Assembly: GCA_947246015.1 (NCBI GenBank)
Contig: CAMXQE010000013.1
Location: 24,684-88,683, forward strand
Reading direction: 5' to 3'
Source: an uncultured Lachnospiraceae bacterium
GTDB taxonomy: Bacteria > Bacillota > Clostridia > Lachnospirales > Lachnospiraceae
DNA length: 64,000 nt
Shown piece by piece: positions 43,431 to 52,600 of the stretch (position 1 is the stretch's first letter; each line of letters starts with the position of its first letter). The notes under the pieces are model-generated. The model saw nothing but the letters and a program-made list of their open reading frames with translations. It ran no database searches and was not told the origin of the DNA. The position numbers and the translations under genes are program-made.

Positions 43431-44666
43431 TTACTTTTTCCATTCATCCTCTAATAACCCTTCCTGTGCCAGCATAGTGGATAACACGGATATATCTGTG
43501 GAAATATCCAACGCGTCCTCCTCGAAAAGTTTGTCGAACATCTTTTCAAAAGCTCCGTTGATATCATCCAGCATATCCTCTATCTCCCGCTTAGCCGTAA
43601 CTATATTCTCCCCCTGCACCGGCTGGCTGCTGAATTCATGGTAGCGTTCCACCAGTTTCAGGGTCGTGGGAAGATAATAATTCATAAATTTACGGATATC
43701 CGGCAGCTTATCCGGCTTCTCTTCTATATGTTCGAATATCTGTGCACAGATTTTTTCCAATCGGTATAGCTTTCCGGAAATCTCCTCCCCATCAATTGCA
43801 TCGTTAATTTCCCTGATTCGCCGTATACATTCGTTCCCCTCCTCCACAGTCGTCCTCAACTGTCTGCGGACCGGATCCTGCTCCTCCAGTTCACGCTCCT
43901 TAGCCAGCTGTTCTTCTTCCTCCTTCCGCTGCCTCAGCTGTTCCTGCGCGTCCATATACATCTGATAAGACTCATTGGTCAGCATAAAACAAGTCTGCTG
44001 TTCGTCCAGATGCCCTTCCTTAAACCAGCCCAGCTTTATCATCTTAGCCAAATCCTTAACGACAAACTTTTCCTTTTTCCGCACTGCCTGCGCCAGTCCC
44101 TCTATCGAATAAAAATCCCGCTCCCCCATCTCACTCACATATTTCTTAAAACGTCCCGCACGCCTTCTCCAAATACCTCCTATGACAGCCGTTCCCGTGC
44201 AGATTCCCGCAAACGCCGCAGCAAAGCCCGAAGACAGAACGCCGATTCCTATGCTGAAAAATTCGATGCCGATAACTGCCATCAGCCAGCCTGTAACTGC
44301 CGATGTCCAGCCTGCAGCCGCACCGCAGACTCCGAAGACCTCCATCAGCGTTCCGGAAACCTTTCCTTTTGGGTTCCGGACTACCGGAAGCTGCCGCCTT
44401 TTTTCTTTCCGGTATAGCTTCGTATAATCCGCAGCCTCCTGCACGGAACGGCGCACTTCATCCATGGCGTCTTCCACCGTTCCCTTTATGTTCTCCTGCA
44501 AATCCTTTATTTCTTTCGAATTGACGAACATATCTATTCTCTTCCCTATTTCCATGCCCCAATCGGAAAAATCCTTATCGTTCATAACCTTTTGCAGTAT
44601 CCTTTCTGCCGCTTCTATCCTTTCCGTCCTTTTGCCGTTCTTCTCAGCACACTGCTTCGCCGTCAT
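43431..44666 (-). CDS. XpaC-like protein (5-bromo-4-chloroindolyl phosphate hydrolysis family)
   Basis: 411 residues. An N-terminal helical region, two or three hydrophobic segments (about 110-165), then a long charged coiled-coil C-terminus. The region RRRAGRFKKYVSEMGERDFYSIEGLA matches the XpaC family. The name comes from a Bacillus gene that helped hydrolyse X-phosphate; the molecular activity is not established. Its start overlaps the DUF4956 gene by 23 bases, indicating one transcript. Pairs with TelA downstream. Confidence 0.85.
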   Translation of the reverse strand: MTAKQCAEKNGKRTERIEAAERILQKVMNDKDFSDWGMEIGKRIDMFVNSKEIKDLQENIKGTVEDAMDEVRRSVQEAADYTKLYRKEKRRQLPVVRNPKGKVSGTLMEVFGVCGAAAGWTSAVTGWLMAVIGIEFFSIGIGVLSSGFAAAFAGICTGTAVIGGIWRRRAGRFKKYVSEMGERDFYSIEGLAQAVRKKEKFVVKDLAKMIKLGWFKEGHLDEQQTCFMLTNESYQMYMDAQEQLRQRKEEEEQLAKERELEEQDPVRRQLRTTVEEGNECIRRIREINDAIDGEEISGKLYRLEKICAQIFEHIEEKPDKLPDIRKFMNYYLPTTLKLVERYHEFSSQPVQGENIVTAKREIEDMLDDINGAFEKMFDKLFEEDALDISTDISVLSTMLAQEGLLEDEWKK

Positions 44667-45318
44667 GTTCCATCAGTGTTACGGATAAAATCTCTTTCCT
44701 GCCTTCCAGTTCCTTTAACAATTCCTTTCCCCTGTCTGTCCGCAGTTCCACAATCATATGCAGTTTGTCCCTGGTCAGATTCCTTGACTTCACCTTGCTG
44801 TATCTGCTGTATTGCTTTACTGTATCCAAAATCCCGTCTTCCGCATCCAGATTCACTACATTCAGCACCAGCAGCATCGGCGCCCGTACAATCTGCAGCC
44901 GGTCCAAAACAAGTGTCATGACTGTAATGACTAACGATGCCATCACTGCCAGTTCGCCCAATCCCGCCCCGCAGATGATTCCCACGCTAATGGACCAAAA
45001 CAGAAATGTAAGATCCATCGGGTCCTTCACTGCCGTCCGGAACCGGATAATGGACAGGGCACCTACCATGCCAAGCGATATGACGATACTGGACTGCACG
45101 GCCAATATAATGGCTGCCACAATCACCGGAAGCACCGCCAGCGAAACATTGAACTGTTTGGAATAAAATGCCTGTCTGCTCACAAAACGGTAAACCAGAT
45201 AAATATAACTGCCAAGCGCTACTGCCAATGCAAAAACCATCACCATTTCAATAAAACCCAAATCGGTATTGGAAAATCCCTCTATAAATGATTTCTTAAA
45301 AATATCGCCGAAATTCAT
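44644..45318 (-). CDS. DUF4956 membrane protein
   Basis: 224 residues from the ATG at 45318, which has AAGGAG seven bases upstream. Three or four membrane segments (about 25-130), with the conserved MVGALSIIRFRTAVKDPMDLTFLFWSI stretch (in two parts around residues 85-110) typical of DUF4956, then a soluble C-terminal domain (about 145-224). This family recurs beside VTC-domain and CotH genes, and may help the polyphosphate polymerase at the membrane; that is inference. Begins two bases after the VTC stop. Confidence 0.9.
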   Translation of the reverse strand: MNFGDIFKKSFIEGFSNTDLGFIEMVMVFALAVALGSYIYLVYRFVSRQAFYSKQFNVSLAVLPVIVAAIILAVQSSIVISLGMVGALSIIRFRTAVKDPMDLTFLFWSISVGIICGAGLGELAVMASLVITVMTLVLDRLQIVRAPMLLVLNVVNLDAEDGILDTVKQYSRYSKVKSRNLTRDKLHMIVELRTDRGKELLKELEGRKEILSVTLMEHDGEAVC

Positions 45319-45320
45319 CG

Positions 45321-46061
45321 TCATGCTCCTTCCCATATGCCCATTTTCAATGGATTCCCTGCCAGACGGCAGAGATAATATTTGGAAAATGATATCCGCT
45401 CCAGACTTACCACCTGCATCATCTGCCTTATCACATCCGGAAGGTATTCATCATATTTAACTTCCAGCAGATGACATCCCCGTTCCAAAATGGGAATTGC
45501 CATAATATCCGTCTCCATGAACCTGTTCGTTTCCGGGCAGCCGCATATATTCCTGTCTATGGTAATACGCACATTTCCTTCCGGATATACATAAGGCACC
45601 CTGTCATACTCCACAATAACCGCAGGCTGCAAAAGCATCCTCTCCCGCGCCGCCTCAAACCGGTTCCGGACGCTGCTTCCCGGCGTACTGTCCGTTCCGT
45701 AAGCAACCGGCTCCTCCGCCAGAATCCTTCTGACCTCTTCCGGACTCAGTATGCAGCTTTCCTTCCGTATCCTGTCCCTTACCCTGTGCTTGATTTCCAA
45801 ATGAAAAACCCCGTCCATTCCCTGCCGGTAAGAACGTATCCTGTATTTTTTCCGGCAGTCCAGTCCGTCCTGTTTCTGTTTTACGGCGCTGTTGTCATAA
45901 TCATCAAAATAAAGGCTCCTCACTGTATAAAATCCTGCGCTCCCGCTGTGGCGGTCTTTTTCCATCAGACATCCCAGCTGATCCTCTAAAAGCTCTATCT
46001 GCATCTGTGTACACAAAAATTTCAGTTCATGCCTGTACCGGCCATCCTTCCTACCGTCCAT
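45321..46061 (-). CDS. VTC-domain polyphosphate polymerase-like protein
   Basis: 246 residues. The VTC/CYTH-like tunnel domain is evident: YRHELKFLC at the start, VRSLYFDDYDNSAV near 46, RKKYRIRSYR near 69, FHLEIKHR near 85, and the C-terminal LEVKYDEYLPDVIRQMM. Basic residues inside the tunnel bind polyphosphate and nucleotide. In yeast VTC makes polyphosphate; bacterial relatives are presumed to do the same. Overlaps CotH by 9-11 bases and is followed at once by DUF4956. Confidence 0.9.
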   Translation of the reverse strand: MDGRKDGRYRHELKFLCTQMQIELLEDQLGCLMEKDRHSGSAGFYTVRSLYFDDYDNSAVKQKQDGLDCRKKYRIRSYRQGMDGVFHLEIKHRVRDRIRKESCILSPEEVRRILAEEPVAYGTDSTPGSSVRNRFEAARERMLLQPAVIVEYDRVPYVYPEGNVRITIDRNICGCPETNRFMETDIMAIPILERGCHLLEVKYDEYLPDVIRQMMQVVSLERISFSKYYLCRLAGNPLKMGIWEGA

Positions 46062-47829
46062 TCCCTCTCCATTCTGCTTTTCGGCCAGCCGTCTGCCATT
46101 TCTGCCTATACCATAATATCACACCACTGATACACATTACAAGCAATATCAAAGGAAAACGGTACCGGATTACAAATTCCACAGCGCCTGTTTCCTCCCC
46201 GGCTGCCTCCGGCTCCGTCTGCCCTTCCTCCTCCCAATCTGATTCCTGTCTCTCCAGCGCAGGAAATTCGCTTACCTCCCGCTTCCCTGCCAAATCTTCC
46301 GTATAACAGGAATCCATGACTGCCAGCTTCTCCGTCAGATAGTTTTCCAGATACTCCACATGTTCTTCCAGGGAAGCGCTTTCCATGAAAACGCTCCTCG
46401 CCCCTGTAAAACGCTTTGCGTCCATATCTATGGATGCCCGTATCGCCTGCACCCTTTCCCTGACCCCGCCCTCTGCCAGCTCTGCCAACACCGGCCGGAA
46501 GCATTCTCTGTACTCTTCTTCCGCCATCCGGCAGAATTCCTCCTGCTCATACAGCCTCGCATACCAGCGGCTCAGATTATTATAATTCAAATCATAGTCT
46601 ATTACAAAAAGAGATTCCGCTTCCTTTACAATTCCTCTGCCCATCGTATTGTCCATATCCCATACCGGCCCGTCATACAGCATCTCTTTTTCCAAATCCA
46701 GATACATATAATGGCTTGTGTAACCAAAGTCCATATCCTGCAGAATATCCTCCATCACGAACATCTTTGCAAAAGAAACCAGGTCCATCTTCTCCGCCGG
46801 TACATCCCCCTCTTCCATCCTCCGGCTGAATTCGTCAAAAAACCTCTGCACCCCGTCCACATCCCTGTCCCTTTCGGGCGCATGAATGACAATCGGCTGG
46901 TCATTGGACAGCATGATATAAGCCGCTTCCTCCGCCGCCCGTTCCCTGTAATCGATTTCCAGTAAATAATTATCCCCTATATCCATGCGGTTCTTTCCCA
47001 CCTGGATTTTTTCCATCACCTGATACAGCCCCATATACTCATCATTGATATACAGTTCCGCAAAACGGCTGTCGCCTGCGTATGCAATCCCGCCCGCCGC
47101 CGCCAGTTCAAAACCTATCTGATTTCTGATGTAGGCGCCGTCATAATAATTGGCACATAACACCCAGCTTTTCGCCGCTCCCATTCCCAGCAGTTCTTCT
47201 TCATCACTTAATTTCACGATAAATGATTTCTTCTCCGCATCCCATGATGTATTGCCCCTGCCGGCAATACTGTCCACTTTCGCCACACAGTCCGTCTTTC
47301 CTCCGGCATTCACGACCTGCATGTAACCACTTTCATAATTTCCCTTCCGCGAAAGGATATAGTCCATATTTCCGGAAGCTGTAGCCAGCCTGATAACCGG
47401 AAGGTCCGAACCCCGCATAAATACCACCCCTGAGTATTCGGGTTCCTTTCCCTCCGTCCTAAACTCCATTTGGTACGTCTTTCCTAACTCAATACTGCCT
47501 AAAACATCACCATCCCGGAATGTTACCTTTTCCCCGTTCTCCCCATCGGACTGCATGAGCAGTTCCTGCTGCCGTCCCATCTGCAGCCGCACATCCTCTG
47601 CCCGTACATATCCGGGCAGACAGAAATACAGGGTTCCTTCCGAATAAAACCCCTTTACTCTCTCTTTGTCTGTTCCCTGCCCGTATTGAAGGGAAAAAGA
47701 AAGTCCGCTGTCCTTTCCTTCCGCGTCTCCCCCTCCTGCTCCCCGTATTCCCAAAACAACCAGCAAAACCAGCGCCAGCAGACTGATACCTAACAATCCG
47801 TTTTTCATTCCGGAAAATTTAATTGCCAT
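46051..47829 (-). CDS. CotH-kinase-family protein, membrane anchored
   Basis: 592 residues; the second ATG (47829) fits the GAGGT ribosome site better than the first (47838). A signal/anchor segment at about 10-30, a CotH domain (about 190-470), and a C-terminal membrane helix (about 560-580) with a short basic tail. CotH signatures are GRGNTSWDAEKKSFIVKL, LYQVMEKIQ and WDMDNTMGR, the last holding metal-binding acidic residues. CotH kinases phosphorylate spore coat proteins in Bacillus; here the catalytic domain faces outward and lies in a VTC/DUF4956 cluster, so its substrate may be different. Confidence 0.88.
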   Translation of the reverse strand: MAIKFSGMKNGLLGISLLALVLLVVLGIRGAGGGDAEGKDSGLSFSLQYGQGTDKERVKGFYSEGTLYFCLPGYVRAEDVRLQMGRQQELLMQSDGENGEKVTFRDGDVLGSIELGKTYQMEFRTEGKEPEYSGVVFMRGSDLPVIRLATASGNMDYILSRKGNYESGYMQVVNAGGKTDCVAKVDSIAGRGNTSWDAEKKSFIVKLSDEEELLGMGAAKSWVLCANYYDGAYIRNQIGFELAAAGGIAYAGDSRFAELYINDEYMGLYQVMEKIQVGKNRMDIGDNYLLEIDYRERAAEEAAYIMLSNDQPIVIHAPERDRDVDGVQRFFDEFSRRMEEGDVPAEKMDLVSFAKMFVMEDILQDMDFGYTSHYMYLDLEKEMLYDGPVWDMDNTMGRGIVKEAESLFVIDYDLNYNNLSRWYARLYEQEEFCRMAEEEYRECFRPVLAELAEGGVRERVQAIRASIDMDAKRFTGARSVFMESASLEEHVEYLENYLTEKLAVMDSCYTEDLAGKREVSEFPALERQESDWEEEGQTEPEAAGEETGAVEFVIRYRFPLILLVMCISGVILWYRQKWQTAGRKAEWRGNGR

Positions 47830-47947
47830 AGCCACCATACCTCTGTTATCCGAAAAAAATAATTCCTTTCAAGCATATCACATGTCAAGTACTTTTTCTA
47901 TTTTTATTTTCTTCTGAAACCCGTGTATGATTCATGCTAAACGCAAA

Positions 47948-48044
47948 TTGAGCAGGACGGGAAGGTTTCTCTCCCTGCTCGCCGCGCGGGGCATCCGTCA
48001 GCTCTGCTGACACACTTCCTTTGGATGCCCCTGTGCATAAAAAA
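47948..48044 (-). repeat. Structured terminator-associated repeat, copy 1
   Basis: In the plus reading: hairpin P3 (GAGCAGG ... CCTGCTC, 47950-47980), linker GCCGCGC, stem P1 GGGGCATCC (47988-47996) with GGATGCCCC (48023-48031), inner hairpin P2 GTCAG/CTGAC (47997-48011), an 11-base bulge holding TTCCT (48012-48022), and tail CTGTGCATAAAAAA. The A-run is the complement of the T-run of the terminator at 48040-48064. Strand is given in the direction of that terminator. Confidence 0.85.
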
Positions 48045-48064
48045 GCCGGGGACTATCCCCGGCC
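48040..48064 (-). terminator. Terminator after the anti-sigma gene
   Basis: GCCGGGG/CCCCGGC stem with a five-base loop; the minus strand continues with six Ts, then ATGCACAGG of the structured repeat. Confidence 0.9.
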
Positions 48065-48107
48065 TCCTGCTTTTTCTGCCTTTTTTATTCCCGCGGCTAC
48101 AGTTCTT

Positions 48108-48896
48108 TCAGTTCCCGCATCCGGCAACTTCTTTCGCCATGCCCAGCATCTCATCCGCACTGATGGAAAGGTCGAAACCGTTTATCGAATACACTTTCCC
48201 GTCCTTTATCCACCCTACATAGTAAGCCTGCTGCACCTCCGTATCCTGACCGCCGTCATAAGCAATCTGAAGCTTTCCGCTTTCCATACCTGCCTTATCC
48301 TCTTCGGTTATCTCATAATCATCCGGAACCGTTTTATAAGTATCCCTGGAATAATAAAAGGTTATGCCGTTTTCCTGCTCCACTTTATCCCACGCACTGT
48401 ATTCGAACATCATCGCTTCGGATTCGCACGAATACAGCTTCCTGACGAGGAATAAAACATCATCCTCCCCTTTCCTGTATTTCAGGTTAATGCCTTTCTG
48501 CGTTTCTTCTTTCTGCCCGGCCTGATTCCGTACCACCTCATCCGAAATACGGATTCCGCCGTCCAGCACAAAGCCATTGCTGAACGTTTCTACCGCATCT
48601 ATCCGGTATCCGACTTTTTCCTCTGCTTTCGCCAAATCTGTGAAGTTTTCATAATCAGCCCTGACAGATGTACTTCCTGTATAACTTTTTATTCCTGTTC
48701 CTGCTATACATACCATTCCTGCCAAAAGACAGGCTGCTGCCACTCCGATTGCCACTTTTTTCATATTAAAACGACTCATACTGCGTTCCTCCTTCATGAA
48801 TGTCCCAAGCCGGTTGTCAATCCGCCCTTTCAGCTCTTTTGAGGCTTCGATACGCTTACTCATACTGCCCAAAACTTCCGCTATTTCCGCATCCAT
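48108..48896 (-). CDS. Putative anti-sigma factor, single-pass membrane protein
   Basis: 262 residues from the ATG at 48896, 22 bases after the sigma-factor stop. A cytoplasmic helical N-terminus (about 1-45: DAEIAEVLGSMSKRIEASKELK), one membrane helix (about 50-70), and an extracytoplasmic domain (about 80-262) resembling the DUF4367-type domain often found on anti-sigma partners. No zinc HxxxCxxC motif is seen. It probably holds the adjacent ECF sigma factor inactive until an envelope signal arrives. The signal is unknown. Confidence 0.75.
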   Translation of the reverse strand: MDAEIAEVLGSMSKRIEASKELKGRIDNRLGTFMKEERSMSRFNMKKVAIGVAAACLLAGMVCIAGTGIKSYTGSTSVRADYENFTDLAKAEEKVGYRIDAVETFSNGFVLDGGIRISDEVVRNQAGQKEETQKGINLKYRKGEDDVLFLVRKLYSCESEAMMFEYSAWDKVEQENGITFYYSRDTYKTVPDDYEITEEDKAGMESGKLQIAYDGGQDTEVQQAYYVGWIKDGKVYSINGFDLSISADEMLGMAKEVAGCGN

Positions 48897-48918
48897 CCTG
48901 TCCCATTCCTTTCTTTTC

Positions 48919-49497
48919 TTACAAAAGATAAAGTTCACGCTTTTTTTCATCTTCTCCGCCTCCTTCTTTCCATGCCAGACTCTTCCTGAGCTTTTTTCGT
49001 GCTGTAAAAAGCCTCGACTTTACCGTTCCCTCCGTACATCCCAGTACTTTTGCGATTTCCCGCATGGACATTTCATTGTAGTAAAACATAACCACTACTG
49101 CCCTGTGTTTGAAATCCAACGCCTGTACTGCGCTGTACACCATTTGTTCCTCCTCCGTGCGGATAATCCGGTCCAGGGAAGTAATTCCATCCGTTGCATC
49201 TGTCCGCATACCCACATCTTCATCCGGTATCTCGCGCTTCCGTTTCTTTATCTGCCGATACGCCGTCCGGTACAGAATCTGAAAAAGCCACGGTTGAAAC
49301 CCTTCTTCCTTTTTCAGTTCACCGATATGCAGATAGCATTTCACAAACGTTTCCTGCACGATATCCTCAGCATCATCCATCTGTCCGCTGACCAGATATG
49401 CCATACGCAGAAGTATATTCTTATATTTTTCGTACAAGGCATCAAAGGCGGCTTTGTCCCCGGCCTTCAGCTGCCGTACCAGTTCTGTTTTCTCCAC
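48919..49497 (-). CDS. ECF-type RNA polymerase sigma factor
   Basis: 192 residues from a GTG with GGAGGG upstream. Region 2 (about 10-80: FDALYEKYKNILLRMAYLVSGQMDDAEDIVQETFVK in outline) and region 4 (about 125-180: EMSMREIAKVLGCTEGTVKSRLFTARKKL in outline) are both intact. An extra acidic linker lies between. TGAACC at 49560-49565 (minus strand) could be part of an autoregulated promoter. Pairs with the anti-sigma gene downstream. Confidence 0.92.
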   Translation of the reverse strand: MEKTELVRQLKAGDKAAFDALYEKYKNILLRMAYLVSGQMDDAEDIVQETFVKCYLHIGELKKEEGFQPWLFQILYRTAYRQIKKRKREIPDEDVGMRTDATDGITSLDRIIRTEEEQMVYSAVQALDFKHRAVVVMFYYNEMSMREIAKVLGCTEGTVKSRLFTARKKLRKSLAWKEGGGEDEKKRELYLL

Positions 49498-49601
49498 GGC
49501 TGTCCCTCCCGTTTCCTTCCGATAGCTATCTGACTATAAGAGCCGGTAAATGTGCCAATGGTTCATTTTATTTTTCGTTTGTTGGGAATTTTTTAGAAAG
49601 A

Positions 49602-49636
49602 GTCAGCGCCCCGCTGCCTTGCAGCCGGGCGCTGAC
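49602..49636 (-). terminator. Hairpin after mfd
   Basis: GTCAGCGCCC (49602-49611) and GGGCGCTGAC (49627-49636) with an inner GCTGC/GCAGC. The minus-strand T-tract (TCTTTCT) is weak. Confidence 0.65.
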
Positions 49637-49640
49637 CCTC

Positions 49641-52600
49641 CTATAATAATTCTTCTGCCATTGCAGCCAGCAGTTCTTCCGTTGTATTTAACAAATTCTC
49701 TGCATCCCTCTCTACCATACCGCATTTTTTATAGCGGAGCAGGAACTCCGGAACGCCTTTGGCATTGAAAGAGAGCTTCGGATATTTCTTCAGCAATGCC
49801 GGTATGTTCTGTGTCATAATTTCGGCATTGGAAGTCATGATAAAACGGATTTCTTCATTTTTGCCGCGGATTTCCGACATGTACAGTTTGTGCGCCTGCA
49901 CACGGACGAGTGCAATACGCAGTAAGTTGTCTACGGACTTCGGAATTTCACCGAAACGGTCCAGCAGCTCTTCCTTCATATCTTCATTCTCTGCATGGTT
50001 TTCAATTCCGGCAATCCTCTTATAAATATCCAGTTTCTGAAATTCATTGACGATATAGGATGGCGGGATAAAGGCATCCACATCCAAATCCACAGTGGTA
50101 TTAAAGTCTTCCCCCGTCCGGATGCCTTTTAAGTTTTTGACCGCTTCATTCAGCATCTTGCAGTACAAATCATAGCCGACTGCCTGCATATGGCCATGCT
50201 GTCTGGCGCCCAGCAGGTTCCCTGCGCCCCGGATTTCCAAATCGCGCATGGCTATCTTGAAACCGCTTCCCAAATCAGTGAATTCCCGGATGGCTGCCAG
50301 GCGTTTTTCCGCTACTTCTCTTAAGAGCTTATCCCTTCTGTACATAAGGAACGCATATGCGGTACGATTGGAACGCCCTACCCTGCCGCGAAGCTGATAA
50401 AGCTGGGATAGCCCCATATTATCAGCATCGTGAATAATCATCGTATTGACATTCGGGATATCCAGCCCCGTCTCTATAATCGTAGTGGACACCAGTACAT
50501 CAATTTCCCCGTCGATGAATTCATACATGATTTTCTCCAGTTCATGTTCCTTCATCTGCCCGTGTGCAAAGGCTACATTTGCCTCCGGCACCAGCGCTGC
50601 GATTCTGGCTGATATATCCGCTATGTTGTTCACACGGTTGTAGACATAATATACCTGTCCGCCCCTGGACAATTCTCTGACAATTGCTTCCCGCACCATC
50701 TCTTCGTTGTATTCCATTACATAAGTCTGGATAGGCAGTCTGTCTTCCGGCGCTTCTTCCAACACGCTCATATCGCGGATTCCAATCAGGCTCATATGAA
50801 GGGTTCTCGGTATGGGCGTTGCGGTCAGTGTCAGCACATCTATGTTTTCTTTCATTTTCTTAATCTTTTCCTTATGCGCTACACCGAAACGCTGTTCTTC
50901 ATCTATAATCAAAAGCCCTAAATCCTTGAATGCCACATCTTTCGACAACACTCTGTGCGTGCCGATTACAATATCTACCATTCCTTTCTGCAAGTCTTCC
51001 ACCGTTTTCTTTATTTCTGCCGGTGTACGGAACCGCGACATCAAATCCACTCTTACCGGGAAATCTTTCATTCTCTGTACGAAAGTATTATAGTGCTGCT
51101 GAGCCAGAATCGTAGTGGGTACCAGATAAACCACCTGCTTGCCTTCCTGTATCGCCTTAAACGCTGCACGGATTGCAATTTCCGTTTTGCCGTACCCCAC
51201 ATCCCCGCAAATCAGGCGGTCCATGATTTTCCTGCTTTCCATATCCGCCTTGGTATCTGCAATTGCCGCCAGCTGGTCCTCTGTTTCCTCATAGGGGAAC
51301 ATTTCCTCGAATTCCTGCTGCCATACAGTATCTTTCCCGTAGACATAGCCCTCCTGCTGCTGTCTTGCAGCATATAATTCCACCAAATCTTTCGCGACCT
51401 CATTGACTGCACCCCGGACTTTGCTCTTGGTCCGGTTCCATTCTTGTGTCCCCAGCTTGTTCAGTTTCGGCCTGTGAGCGTCCGCAGATGCATATTTCTG
51501 GATGATATCCAAACCTGTTGCGAGGATATAAAGATTTCCTCCATCCCGATACTCTATCTTGATATAATCCTTGACGACCTTTTCTACTTCTACTTTTTCG
51601 ATGCCCCTGTAAATACCTAATCCATGGCTTTCATGCACCACATAATCCCCGACCTTTAAATCCGCAAAGTCGTTGATTTTCTGCCCCTCAAATTTTTTCT
51701 TCTTCCGCTTTTTCTTCTTTTCGGCTCCGAAGATATCACTCTCCGATATCACCACAAATTTAATCAGGGGGTATTCAAATCCCTTTGCTGCATGACCATA
51801 GAAAGTCATGATTTCCCCGGGCTGTATCTCCCGGAACGGGTCCTCACTGTAAAAAACGGTCAGTTCCTCATCCCGCAAATCCTCTGCCAGCCGCTTCGCC
51901 CTCGTCCGCGAACCGGATAAAAGCAGAACACGGAATCCGTTCTTCCTGTATCGTTTCAAATCCTTTACCAATGCCTCGAAACTGTTATTATAAGAAGCAA
52001 CGCTTTTCGCGCCGATATCAAACTTCCGTCCTGCCTTAAGCAGCGTATTCGTCCTGTCAATTGCCGACAGCATTACCGTCCGGTAGGATGCCATCCTGGC
52101 CGCCACTGTTTCCGTCCCGAACAGGATATCCGTTTGTACAGGCAGCGCATACCCCTTTTCCAGACGATGCAGCATACTCTCACGGAATTCAAGCTCCACT
52201 GCATCGGCATGTTCTTTCACCCGCGCCGGTTCATCGATGAAGATGCCGCATTTTTCTTTGTCGAATAATTCTATAAACGATACTGTCTCCGGATAGAAAC
52301 AGCGGATATAGCTTTCCAGGTTCACAGAAGTACGCAGTTCCAGCAACTGTTCTTTCAGTTCCTTAACCTGAAGGGTAATGCGGTGCGCTTCTTCTGTCTT
52401 GAATTCCTCCCTCAGCTTATCGCTGCACGCCTTTGCCTCTGCCTCTATCCGCTCCATTCCGTGTCTTAACTCGTCCTGCGTCAGCGACATTTCCGTCGCC
52501 GGATAAATACGGATGGATTGAAGCTTCTCTATGGAACGCTGGCTCAGGATATCGAAACTGCGGATGGATTCCACTTCCTCCCCCCAAAGTTCGATTCGAT

